From Paludibacter propionicigenes (GTDB lineage Bacteria > Bacteroidota > Bacteroidia > Bacteroidales > JAIFNL01): 38,313 bases of DNA. The notes under the pieces were generated by a model, which was given only the letters and a program-made list of their open reading frames with translations, was not told where the DNA came from and made no database searches. This document shows, in pieces, positions 26,531 through 35,235 of this stretch. The stretch lies in assembly GCA_020721325.1 (NCBI GenBank), contig DYNA01000021.1, positions 1 through 38,313 on the forward strand, read 5' to 3'. Every line of letters starts with the position of its first letter. Position 1 is the stretch's first letter. A program made the translations under genes and the position numbers.

Positions 26531-27295
26531 TTAGCGAATAAAAACATATTCAATTTCTGTAGAATTATTGGCGTCAAAACAATATCCGGCAACATCAAAA
26601 GCTTTTAAATCTTGTGGATTGGTTAATTGATTTTGAATAATAAATCGGGTCATTAATCCACGAGCTTTTTTTGCAAAAACAGCAATTGTTTGGTACTTTC
26701 CATTTTTTTCTTCTTTAAATATAGGAGTAATTATATTGCTTCTTACATTTTTAAAATTCAGCACTTTAGAATACTCTTCCGATGCCAAATTTACCAAAGT
26801 TTTTTTATTCATTTTAGTAAGAGTTTCATTTAATTTTTCTGTAATCAAATTACTCCAAAATTTATATAAATCTTTTCCATTTTCGTTTTCTAATTTCACT
26901 CCCATTTCAAGGCGATATGGCTGAATCAAATCAAAGGGGCGTAATATGCCATACAAACCGGATAAAATACGTAGATAATTTTGTGAATTTTCAATTTCAA
27001 TTGGACTAAATGTCTGTATATCAATTCCTCTATACACTTCACCTTTAAATGCAAACAATGCTTGTTTGGCATTTTGAAGTGTAAAATTTTTGTTCCATAA
27101 TTGAAATCTCTCAAAATTCAATTGAGCTAAACCAGAACTGACATTCATCAATTTGATTATCTCATCAACGCTTTTCTTTCGCAAAATAGAAATTAAATTT
27201 TGGGAATAATCTAAAAAACATGGAATTGTATAAGAATTGTTTTTATTTAATGCACTAAAATCCAATGTTTTAGCTGGTGAAATGATTATTAACAT
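26531..27295 (-). CDS. yaaA: Peroxide stress protein YaaA (UPF0246)
   Basis: A 254-residue cytoplasmic protein of the YaaA/DUF328 family, which limits intracellular iron and lessens damage by hydrogen peroxide. It starts MLIIISPAKTLDF, the family's invariant beginning. ALFAFKGEVYRGID, LRILSGLYGILRPFD, PYRLEMG, NLASEEYSKV, FKEEKNGKYQTIAVFAKKARG and FDVAGYCFD are conserved family blocks. It lies 39 bases upstream of the SNF2 gene and is probably the first gene of that transcript. Confidence 0.93.
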   Translation of the reverse strand: MLIIISPAKTLDFSALNKNNSYTIPCFLDYSQNLISILRKKSVDEIIKLMNVSSGLAQLNFERFQLWNKNFTLQNAKQALFAFKGEVYRGIDIQTFSPIEIENSQNYLRILSGLYGILRPFDLIQPYRLEMGVKLENENGKDLYKFWSNLITEKLNETLTKMNKKTLVNLASEEYSKVLNFKNVRSNIITPIFKEEKNGKYQTIAVFAKKARGLMTRFIIQNQLTNPQDLKAFDVAGYCFDANNSTEIEYVFIR

Positions 27296-27343
27296 AATTT
27301 TTAAGAATAAAAAAGTATCGAATTATAACTAAAAAATAAGCAA

Positions 27344-27351
27344 CAAAAATA
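27344..27351 (-). promoter_or_regulatory. Candidate -7 box for yaaA
   Basis: On the minus strand this reads TATTTTTG, matching TAnnTTTG, about 50 bases upstream of the yaaA start. No good -33 box is seen, so confidence is low. Confidence 0.3.
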
Positions 27352-27532
27352 ATTATTTTAGTTTTATAGAAATAGTTTTTTAATTTTTTTTATAAAAAAA
27401 TATTTTAAACAAAAAAAAATGATTATATTTACAATAAAAAAAGTAATGATTTTGAATATAAAAAACAATAAAATATTATAACATAAATATTTATTTGCAC
27501 AAATTTATATAAAATAATTTACACACTTTCAA

Positions 27533-29959
27533 ATGAAAAAAAAGAGTATCCATTTTACAATAAAAATTATCCTTTTAGCTTTGCTCAATTTTACGCAATT
27601 TGTTTGCTATTCTCAAAACAAACAAGACGTTAAATTATTAAAATCGACCGATAGTTTAATTTACATATTAAAAAATGAGACAAAATTTACTGAAAAATTC
27701 TACATTTATATAAAATTATCGGAACTATATACCAAGAAAGATACTATTAAGTCATTGACTTACTTAAAATTAGCCAATGAAATTACAAAAAAGCAAACAA
27801 ACAAAGCTTATGAAGTTTTATATATCATAGCGCATGGTGCATATTATAGAGTTAATAGAAATTATGCAAAAGCTATAAAATTTTATGACCATGCCATAGA
27901 GTATTCAATTCAATTAAAAAATGACACAACCTTAGCCGATGCTTATTTTGAAAAAGCGCGTAACTTTAGTAGCCAAAACGACTATAAAACAGCGCATGAA
28001 CTTCACTTAAAAGCACTTAACTTAAGATTAAATGCGAAAAATTTAAAAAAAATCGGTGATAGTTACAACGCTGTGGGTTTAGCACTTTTAAAATTAGGAC
28101 AATATTCTGAAGCTGAACCTTACTACCAAAAATCATTGACTATAAAAAAAGAACTCAAGGATTTTTACAATTTGAGCATGGAATACAATAATTTAGGTTC
28201 TATCTATTTAAACTTAAATAGTTATCCCACAGCATTTTCGTATCTAAACGAAGCCATTAAAATAGCCAAAGAAATTAACAGCTCCGAACGATTTGTAAAA
28301 GCAACAAACAATATTGCAACCGTTTTCAGATACAACCAAGATTACGATAAAGCATTGAATATCTACCAAGAAGCACTTGAAATTTCTAAAAAAAATAATT
28401 ATGCTGAAGGAATATCAGATTCTTACCTGAATTTAGGAAATTCTTATAAAGATTTAAAACAATACACTAAAGCAATAAACAACTTAGAAACAGCTATTTA
28501 TCATTACGAAAAATTACAAAAACAGGGCAATGTAGCCTTAGCAACACGTACTTTAGGAGATGTTTATCTGGCAACAAAGCAATACGATAAAGCTATAGAT
28601 TATTATAACAAATCGTTAAAAATGTCAGAAGAACTTAACAATCCACACTATATAGCTTACGCACAATATTCTATTGCAAAAGTATATTTTGATAGAAAAC
28701 AATTTCAAAGAGCCTATACCATTAGCCAGAAAGCTTTAAAAATAGCAAAAAAAAGCAAGTATATTGTATTAGAAAAAAACTGTTTGGAGCTTCTAAGTAT
28801 TTTAAGTTTTGAAAATAAAAATTATAAAGAAGCCTTTTTGTTAAAAAGCAAAGCAAAAGCCATAGAAGATTCACTGCGCTTAGCAGAAAAAAATGTTGAA
28901 TTATCCAAAGCCAGAGCCCTTTACGAAGTAAATAAAAACAAAGAAGAAACTGAAAAAGTTCAAAAACAGGCGGCTGAAACAAGAGCTAAATTAAAGCTGA
29001 AAGAAATTGAAAACAAAAAACAAGCATTAATAATCTTTTTTGTTTTTACCGGAATATTTATTTTATTTTTATTATCGTTAGTTTTAATTTATAATCGAAA
29101 AAAATTAATTCAAACAAAAAAACAACTCACCAACACAAATGCACTCATTTCAGAAAAAAGCGAGGAACTTCAAAAAACACTTAATGAGTTAAAATTTACT
29201 CAGAATCAACTCATTGAATCCAAAAAAATGGCATCATTGGGTAATCTGGTCGCGGGGGTAGCGCACGAACTCAATACGCCTATCGGAATTGGCGTACAAG
29301 CCAGTTCAGGCATAGTTAATAGAACCGAAAAAATTATTTCTGATATTAAAGAGCAGAAATTCAGCAAAGTAGAATTGTTAAAATACATTGAAAATACTTA
29401 CGAATCGAGCAAGCTTACTTTGACCAATTTACTGAGAACTGCCGAATTAATTAAAAGCTTTAAACTCGTTTCGGTTGACCAAACCGTTGAAAAACCACGC
29501 AAATTCAATATTTTTCAGTATTTTAGCGATGTTTTGATAAGTTTAACCCCAAAATTGCAAAAAAAGAATATTTCAGTAGATTTACAAATTGATAAAGAAT
29601 TGGAAATCTACACTTTACCCGGAGTTTTTGCCCAAATTCTTACAAATATGTGCATAAACGCCGAAAAACATGCTTTTAAAGATATTTTGAACGGAAAAAT
29701 TTCCATTTCTGTAGTCAAAGAGACTGAAAATTTGAAATTTACATTTTGCGACAATGGTTTGGGTATGAGTGATGACGTGCGGAAACAGATATTTGACCCA
29801 TTTTTTACAACCAATAAACAAACCGGAACCGGACTGGGTTTGCACATTGTTTTTAATTTGGTTACCCAAAAATTAAAAGGTACGATAGAATGTAGGTCGC
29901 AAATTGATAATGGAACGTGTTTTAATATAAATTTTGTGGAAACGGAAAATAAATTATAA
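27533..29959 (+). CDS. TPR-containing sensor histidine kinase
   Basis: An 808-residue membrane sensor kinase. A signal peptide (about 1-27) leads to a periplasmic sensor of tetratricopeptide repeats (about residues 100-430) with YxxAIxxYxxAIE-like units. After a charged linker comes one membrane helix (about 499-521) and a cytoplasmic coiled coil. The H-box GVAHELNTPIG has the phosphoacceptor His578. The HATPase_c domain carries the N-box (MCINAEKHA), G1 (DNGLGMS) and G2 (TGTGLGLHIV). There is no receiver or output domain, and no response regulator gene next to it. Such TPR kinases are common in Bacteroidota as stand-alone sensors. The signal sensed is not known. Confidence 0.9.
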   Translation: MKKKSIHFTIKIILLALLNFTQFVCYSQNKQDVKLLKSTDSLIYILKNETKFTEKFYIYIKLSELYTKKDTIKSLTYLKLANEITKKQTNKAYEVLYIIAHGAYYRVNRNYAKAIKFYDHAIEYSIQLKNDTTLADAYFEKARNFSSQNDYKTAHELHLKALNLRLNAKNLKKIGDSYNAVGLALLKLGQYSEAEPYYQKSLTIKKELKDFYNLSMEYNNLGSIYLNLNSYPTAFSYLNEAIKIAKEINSSERFVKATNNIATVFRYNQDYDKALNIYQEALEISKKNNYAEGISDSYLNLGNSYKDLKQYTKAINNLETAIYHYEKLQKQGNVALATRTLGDVYLATKQYDKAIDYYNKSLKMSEELNNPHYIAYAQYSIAKVYFDRKQFQRAYTISQKALKIAKKSKYIVLEKNCLELLSILSFENKNYKEAFLLKSKAKAIEDSLRLAEKNVELSKARALYEVNKNKEETEKVQKQAAETRAKLKLKEIENKKQALIIFFVFTGIFILFLLSLVLIYNRKKLIQTKKQLTNTNALISEKSEELQKTLNELKFTQNQLIESKKMASLGNLVAGVAHELNTPIGIGVQASSGIVNRTEKIISDIKEQKFSKVELLKYIENTYESSKLTLTNLLRTAELIKSFKLVSVDQTVEKPRKFNIFQYFSDVLISLTPKLQKKNISVDLQIDKELEIYTLPGVFAQILTNMCINAEKHAFKDILNGKISISVVKETENLKFTFCDNGLGMSDDVRKQIFDPFFTTNKQTGTGLGLHIVFNLVTQKLKGTIECRSQIDNGTCFNINFVETENKL

Positions 29960-29998
29960 AAAAATAGAGTTTCTAAATAAATAATAGGGCAAAATAAA

Positions 29999-31903
29999 TT
30001 GAGCAAATATACAGACATATTACAAAAATACTGGGGCTATCCAACTTTCAGACCGCTTCAGGAAGACATTATAAAATCGGTAGATGAGCTAAAAAAAGAT
30101 ACTTTAGGGCTGTTACCTACCGGAGGTGGAAAATCCATTATTTTCCAAGTTCCTGCTCTGGCAAACGAAGGTATCTGCTTAGTAATCACCCCGTTAATAG
30201 CTTTAATGAAAGACCAAGTTGAAAATCTTAAAAAACAAGGAATCAAGGCTTTAGCTATTTATACTGGGCTTACTAAAAACGAAATTGACATTGCTTTAGA
30301 TAATTGCATTTACGGAAATGTAAAATTTCTCTATATATCTCCAGAACGCATTGGCACAGAGATATTTATAGAGCGAGTAAAAAAAATGAAAGTCAATTTA
30401 ATAGCCATTGACGAATCGCATTGCATCTCACAATGGGGCTATGATTTTAGACCTTCATACTTGAAAATCAATTTATTAAGAGAAATTGTGCCTAATGTGC
30501 CTTTTTTGGCTCTCACTGCAACGGCAACTCCCGAAGTGGTTGATGACATTCAAGATAAATTGGGGTTTAAAGAAAAAAATGTTTTCAAAAAAAGTTTTGA
30601 AAGAAAAAATTTAATTTATATAGTTAGAACAGTTGAAGATAAATTAAAATATCTTCTCCAGATTGTTCAAAAAGAGAACTCAAGTGGCGTAGTTTACGTG
30701 CGAAGTAGAAAAAAAACGTATGAAATAGCTCAATTTTTAAGAAAAAATCAAATTTCTGCCGATTATTTCCATGCCGGACTAACAAATGACCAAAAAGACA
30801 CGAAACAAGAGGCTTGGAAGCGCGGATATACCAAAGTAATCGTTTCAACGAATGCTTTCGGAATGGGAATAGACAAATCTGATGTGCGTTTTGTGGTTCA
30901 TATCGACCTTCCGGACTCTCTCGAAGCCTATTTTCAAGAAGCCGGACGTGGCGGACGTGATGAAAAAACTGCTTATGCCGTTTTGTTGTACAACGATAGC
31001 GACCGACAAAATTTGCAACGCAATTTTACAACTTCTTTTCCTGAAAGGGAAACAATAAAAGCTGTATATCAGGCACTTTGCAATTTTTATCAACTTCCGG
31101 TAGGTTCGGGAAAAGGCATGACTTTTGACTTTAAATTGGAGGAATTTGCTCAAAATTACCATTTTAATTATGTAACCATTCTCACTTCAATCAAATTTTT
31201 ACAACACGAAGCATATCTGGAACTTACCGAAGAAATTAACAATCCTTCGCGATTAAAATTTATTGTGGACAGAAACGACTTATACAAATTTCAAGTGGCA
31301 AGCCCTCATTTTGATGCTTTTATTAAACTGATTTTGAGGACTTACGAAGGAGTTTTTTCCGAATATGTAAAAATTGATGAAGAACGTTTGGCAAAAAATG
31401 TAAATGCTACGCGTGAAGTGGTTTATCAATATTTATTAAAACTTAGCAATTCCAAGATAATCAATTATATACCACAAAAAAAAGCACCACAAATTGTATT
31501 TTTGGAAGAGAGATTAGACGAAAAAACGCTTATCATTTCGCGCGAATTTTATGAAGAACGAAAAGAGCGATATAGAAAAAAAATAGAAGCCGTCATTCAG
31601 TATGCAAACAGTGAAAATTGCAGGAGTAAAATTCTCTTAGAATATTTTGGTCAAAAAAATGCGCCCGAATGTGGAAATTGTGATGTTTGCAGAAAAAAAA
31701 CAGAAACCGGACTCTCTCGATTCGAACTAAACAAATACAAAACCGAAATTCTTGAACTTATTGATTTTCAAGGAATTTCAATTGATAATGTGGTAAACAA
31801 AGTCGCATTAAATGAAGAAAAAACCATTAAAATTATACAATTTTTATTAGATAACGAACTAATTGAATATAATAAAGGTGGAAGATTAATAAAAGTAGAA
31901 TAG
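29999..31903 (+). CDS. recQ: ATP-dependent DNA helicase RecQ
   Basis: A 634-residue 3'-5' superfamily 2 helicase for recombination and fork repair. The start is a TTG at 29999, because the conserved N-terminus YWGYPTFRPLQEDII follows within a few residues and no ATG fits. Motif I is LLPTGGGKS (about 38-46), motif II IDESHCISQWGYDF (about 136-149), motif VI QEAGRGGRD. The zinc site of the RecQ-C domain is formed by Cys at about 540 and the cluster CGNCDVC (about 559-565). A short winged-helix/RQC tail follows. No HRDC domain is evident at the C-terminus. It begins 39 bases after the sensor kinase gene and may be co-transcribed with it, but no functional link is known. Confidence 0.95.
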   Translation: MSKYTDILQKYWGYPTFRPLQEDIIKSVDELKKDTLGLLPTGGGKSIIFQVPALANEGICLVITPLIALMKDQVENLKKQGIKALAIYTGLTKNEIDIALDNCIYGNVKFLYISPERIGTEIFIERVKKMKVNLIAIDESHCISQWGYDFRPSYLKINLLREIVPNVPFLALTATATPEVVDDIQDKLGFKEKNVFKKSFERKNLIYIVRTVEDKLKYLLQIVQKENSSGVVYVRSRKKTYEIAQFLRKNQISADYFHAGLTNDQKDTKQEAWKRGYTKVIVSTNAFGMGIDKSDVRFVVHIDLPDSLEAYFQEAGRGGRDEKTAYAVLLYNDSDRQNLQRNFTTSFPERETIKAVYQALCNFYQLPVGSGKGMTFDFKLEEFAQNYHFNYVTILTSIKFLQHEAYLELTEEINNPSRLKFIVDRNDLYKFQVASPHFDAFIKLILRTYEGVFSEYVKIDEERLAKNVNATREVVYQYLLKLSNSKIINYIPQKKAPQIVFLEERLDEKTLIISREFYEERKERYRKKIEAVIQYANSENCRSKILLEYFGQKNAPECGNCDVCRKKTETGLSRFELNKYKTEILELIDFQGISIDNVVNKVALNEEKTIKIIQFLLDNELIEYNKGGRLIKVE

Positions 31904-32034
31904 GGAAAAACTTTTTTTAATATGATTATTGAAAAAATATATTCAAGATAAAAAAATATACTTTATTAAAAAAAATAAATAAAAAATATAATATTTTATA
32001 ATTTAAAAAATATTTTTTTTACAAAAAAATTAAA

Positions 32035-32709
32035 ATGATACGATTAGAAAATATTGTAAAAAAATTCAAAAACAAAGAAATAGAAACTTTGGCTTTAAAC
32101 AATGTGAATTTTGAAGTTAAAGATGGAGAATTTGTTGCCATTATGGGACCTTCGGGGTGTGGAAAATCAACACTTTTGAACCTCATCGGTATGATTGATA
32201 CCGCAAACGAAGGAAAATATTATTTTAACAACGTAGAAGTTTCCAAATTTTCGGAAACAAAACGCAGCAAATTAAGAAGGGGTAAAATTGGATTTGTATT
32301 TCAGAATTTTAATTTAATTGAGGAACTCACTGTATATGAGAATATTGAAATGCCTCTGCTGTACTTAAATCTTTCACCCCAAGAGCGAGCCGAAAAAATT
32401 AATCAAGCATTAGTGGCAACAAAAATGGCACACAAAGCTAAAGTTTTTCCACAACAACTATCTGGTGGTCAGCAACAAAGAGTTGCCATAGCGCGCGCCG
32501 TTGTGAGCAATCCGAAACTTATTCTTGCCGATGAACCTACCGGAAATTTAGATTCCTCAAACGGAGAAGAAATTATGAATTTACTTACTCTTATGAACCA
32601 AAACGGAACGACAATTATAATGGTTACGCACTCTTTGAGCGATGCCGATAAAGCCGGAAGAATTATACAACTTCTTGATGGTCATATCATTAGCGAGAAT
32701 TTAAAATAA
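32035..32709 (+). CDS. ABC transporter ATP-binding protein (MacB/LolD type)
   Basis: A 224-residue ABC ATPase of the LolD/MacB/SalX-type. Walker A GPSGCGKST is at residues 38-46 (Lys44), the Q-loop follows near FVFQNFNLI, the signature LSGGQQQR at about 142-149, Walker B LILADEPTG at about 162-170, and the switch His in MVTHSL. The family normally pairs with an FtsX-like permease of the MacB or LolCE type. None is found in the window, upstream or downstream, so the partner must be elsewhere. The following gene is an unrelated exported protein. Confidence 0.88.
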   Translation: MIRLENIVKKFKNKEIETLALNNVNFEVKDGEFVAIMGPSGCGKSTLLNLIGMIDTANEGKYYFNNVEVSKFSETKRSKLRRGKIGFVFQNFNLIEELTVYENIEMPLLYLNLSPQERAEKINQALVATKMAHKAKVFPQQLSGGQQQRVAIARAVVSNPKLILADEPTGNLDSSNGEEIMNLLTLMNQNGTTIIMVTHSLSDADKAGRIIQLLDGHIISENLK

Positions 32710-32716
32710 TTTTTTA

Positions 32717-32736
32717 TGTTCTGCTTTTTCGGAACA
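32717..32736 (+). terminator. Weak terminator-like hairpin after the ABC gene
   Basis: TGTTCTG (32717-32723) can pair with CGGAACA (32730-32736), a 7-bp stem with one T-G wobble and a 6-base loop. It starts 7 bases after the ABC stop codon. The following T tract is short, so this is a weak call. Confidence 0.4.
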
Positions 32737-32796
32737 CATTTTGATTATTCTCTTTAAAAAAGTGGCTCTCTTTTGATTTTTATTGAACTATTTTTT

Positions 32797-32821
32797 CACG
32801 CAAAGGCGCAAAAAAATTTGC
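32797..32821. repeat. CACGCAAAGGCGCAAA-type short intergenic repeat
   Basis: The segment begins CACGCAAAGGCGCAAA. Very similar strings are scattered in Bacteroidota intergenic DNA as I remember them. Only one copy is seen here. It lies in the 179-base gap before the thioredoxin-fold gene. Confidence 0.25.
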
Positions 32822-32888
32822 ACCCAAGCTATTTCCATTAAAAACTATTCGTAAACCCAAAATGTTTAAATATTAAAACTCACTGATA

Positions 32889-34331
32889 ATGAAAAAAATC
32901 ATTCTTATTTTTATAATATTCTTTATTTCAGCTATTTATAAAAATTCTTTTTCGCAAAACGTTAAGATTTACGGACACGCTCCCACTTACGCCGGCGATG
33001 TTTTTAGTTTCAAATATTATTCCGATTTAATCACATTTACTGAAATAGAACTTGGTAGTTGCAAAGTAAGTGAAAACGGAGATTTTGAAATAAGTTTTCC
33101 GGTACAAAAAAGCATACAGGCATCGGTCATTTTAGGGGCATATCAAGGTTTGATTTTTTTAGAACCCAACACGCAATATGAAATTGTTTTGCCCAGTAAA
33201 CGCGAAAAAACCGAAGCTGACAAAATCAATCCTTTTTTTAGAGAAGATGAATTTTTTATTGGTGTAAAAAATCATAACAAAAAGGAATTGAACTATTTAA
33301 TAGCCGATTTCAATTTACGTTACAACATTTATATGGATCAGAATTATGTAAAAATTTTGAAATTGGGCTACAATGCCGATGTTGAAAGCCAAATTAAAAT
33401 TTTTGATAGCCTTTATTCCGATATAAAAAATCCTTATTTTTTAGATTATATTGAGTATAAATACGCATCGCTCAGGCACTTAGCTTACATTCGTAGCAAC
33501 GAAAGCATGCAAGCCAAATTTTTTGGCAAAAAGCCGGTTCTTTATCAAAATATTGGCTATATGTATCTGTTTAACAATATTTTCTCCAATTTTTTAGTTC
33601 TTTATTCAAAAACCGAAAAAGGTAAAGAAATTCCGGTTGATATTATGGACAAAAAAAGTGTGGCGACCGTAAAAATGACCGTTCACGATTGGAAAATACT
33701 TGAAAATGACAGCCTTGTGGAATTAGTTATTTTAAAAGGACTTTTTGACGGTTTGCATGCGCGGGCATATCCGCAAGAGACTGTTAGAGAACTACTTGAC
33801 AGCATAATTGTTCGTTCAAAAATTGATGAAAGCAAGTTGATTGCCAAAAATATTCTCAACAGCTCTAACTTTTTATTGCCCGACTTTCCGGCACCCGATT
33901 TTAAATTAAAAAACAGCCAAAACAGAGAAATTACTTTGAGCAGCAACGGAGAACGATTTATTTATTTAACATTCTGTAATTTAAAGTCTTACACTTGCTT
34001 ACAAGAATTGGATATGCTTAAAATTTTTCACGAAAAATACCCTGAATATTTCGATATTATCACCGTTTCGGTAGATGAAGATTTTTCGGAAACGATAAAA
34101 TATTTCAATGAACATAATTACAAATGGCAATTAGTAACCAAAAACGAATATTCAAAAATACTAAAAGATTATCAGATTAAAGCCTATCCGACTTATTTTT
34201 TGATAGCACCCGACAAAAAGTTAAAATTGGCTCCCGCGCCTTCGCCCGCAGGAGATTTTGAGCAGCAATTCGGCGTTATTTGGCAGGCGTACAAAAACCA
34301 AGAGCGGAGAGAAGATTATAAAAAGGATTAG
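32889..34331 (+). CDS. Exported thioredoxin-fold (TlpA/redoxin-like) protein, atypical active site
   Basis: A 480-residue exported protein with a signal peptide (about 1-22, KIILIFIIFFISAIYKNSFS). An N-terminal DUF4369-like beta domain (about 25-130) leads into a helical middle, and a TlpA/AhpC-TSA-like thioredoxin fold occupies about 333-470. The thioredoxin fold has the PDFPAPDFKL entry, the FIYLTFC strand, TVSVDED and the cis-Pro in AYPTYFLI (Pro434). In place of the usual CxxC the active-site loop has only Cys363 and Cys370, a CX6C arrangement. So it is unlikely to be a classical thiol-disulfide reductase and may bind or sense instead. It stands alone, with the repeat array just beyond its 3' end. 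Confidence 0.8.
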   Translation: MKKIILIFIIFFISAIYKNSFSQNVKIYGHAPTYAGDVFSFKYYSDLITFTEIELGSCKVSENGDFEISFPVQKSIQASVILGAYQGLIFLEPNTQYEIVLPSKREKTEADKINPFFREDEFFIGVKNHNKKELNYLIADFNLRYNIYMDQNYVKILKLGYNADVESQIKIFDSLYSDIKNPYFLDYIEYKYASLRHLAYIRSNESMQAKFFGKKPVLYQNIGYMYLFNNIFSNFLVLYSKTEKGKEIPVDIMDKKSVATVKMTVHDWKILENDSLVELVILKGLFDGLHARAYPQETVRELLDSIIVRSKIDESKLIAKNILNSSNFLLPDFPAPDFKLKNSQNREITLSSNGERFIYLTFCNLKSYTCLQELDMLKIFHEKYPEYFDIITVSVDEDFSETIKYFNEHNYKWQLVTKNEYSKILKDYQIKAYPTYFLIAPDKKLKLAPAPSPAGDFEQQFGVIWQAYKNQERREDYKKD

Positions 34332-34800
34332 CTTACCGCAAATCTACCTTTCAATCTGGTAATTATGAATTGTTAATTATTAATTGACATTTTTATTTCG
34401 CGGTGTTGCAGTTTTATATCTTATTTTATCCCTTGTCCCAGCCCTTGCAGGCTGGGCTAATGTATAATCGCACCTTTGGTGCTTTTTATTAATGGTGAAT
34501 GTTTTAACGATAAATGTTTTTTGTTTTTTTTATAGCACCAAAGGTGCAAAATACAATAGCCCAGCCTGCAAGGGCTGGGTACAACGAAAACCGCCAAGAA
34601 TAAAAGCACCAAAGGTGCGGAATAATTGATAATTGACAATTTTTATTTCGCACCTTTGGTGCTTTAACTATTTGTTTGCGACTTTTTCCCAGCCCTTGCA
34701 GGCTGGGCTAATGTATCATCGCACCTTTGGTGCTTTGAAAAAAAACAAAAAACATTTATCGTTAAAACATTGAACATTCAACATTATTTTGTATTTTTGT
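34332..34800. repeat. Array of palindromic repeats, partly an inverted duplication
   Basis: Two palindrome types alternate. CCCAGCCCTTGCAGGCTGGG is found at 34437-34456 and 34688-34707, and inverted at 34560-34579. GCACCTTTGGTGC or its reverse occurs five times, at 34470-34482, 34535-34547, 34606-34618, 34650-34662 and 34721-34733. A 30-base segment at 34501-34530 is repeated exactly, in reverse orientation, at 34739-34768. No transposase or open frame is present. The elements resemble REP-like repeats, probably spread by a transposase elsewhere in the genome. The 117 bases from 34801 to the MNT start at 34918 contain no other feature that I can see. Confidence 0.85.
34747..34800 (+). repeat. 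Direct repeat flanking the MNT-HEPN cassette (left copy)
   Basis: A stretch of about 54 bases starting AAAAAACATTTATCGTTAAAAC and ending ATTATTTTGTATTTTTGT. It recurs at 35766-35825 with small insertions (an extra AACATTAA unit). The two copies enclose the MNT and HEPN genes. Confidence 0.75.
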
Positions 34801-34917
34801 GGGAAAATGAAATTTAGAATTTTAAAATCATGGTTATTCATTCGTTTATAGGTTTGCCGAATAATGTGTTCTTGAAAGGACAAAAAGAAATAAAGAGCAA
34901 TATTTGATACATAAATT

Positions 34918-35235
34918 ATGGTACAAGACCAATTCTTACAACGCATCAAACAGAGCATTAACGATGTTTGCCCCGATGCACGAATAATTTTATTTGGGTC
35001 GCAGGCTCGTAAAACGGCTAACGAAAACTCCGACTGGGATTTTCTTATTCTGCTGGATACTAAAAAGATAACAACGGACATAGAAAAATCTATTCGGCAT
35101 CCGCTGTATAGAATTGAATGGGAAACCGGACAAATTATAAGTACTTTAATTAAACCAGCTCAGCAGTGGGAAAACGATGCCTACAAAGAAACCGAGTTGC
35201 ATAAAAACATTTTTAATGAAGGAATTGAATTATGA
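34918..35235 (+). CDS. MNT-type minimal nucleotidyltransferase (antitoxin-like)
   Basis: A 105-residue protein with the polymerase beta-type nucleotidyltransferase motif. ILFGSQARKTANENSDWDFLI gives GS at residues 27-28 and DxD at Asp39 and Asp41, the exact GSx10DxD spacing of MNT domains. MNT proteins commonly pair with HEPN proteins as toxin-antitoxin systems, in which the MNT enzyme (MntA type) silences the HEPN RNase by AMP transfer. The frame is intact. Its stop overlaps the ATG of the next frame (ATGA at 35232-35235), typical of translational coupling. It lies between repeats, which suggests an acquired cassette. Confidence 0.88.
   Translation: MVQDQFLQRIKQSINDVCPDARIILFGSQARKTANENSDWDFLILLDTKKITTDIEKSIRHPLYRIEWETGQIISTLIKPAQQWENDAYKETELHKNIFNEGIEL

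Noticed and set aside
34332-34800. CRISPR array
   Set aside because: The repeats are palindromes of different kinds, inverted as well as direct, with irregular spacing and no uniform spacers. No cas genes are present.
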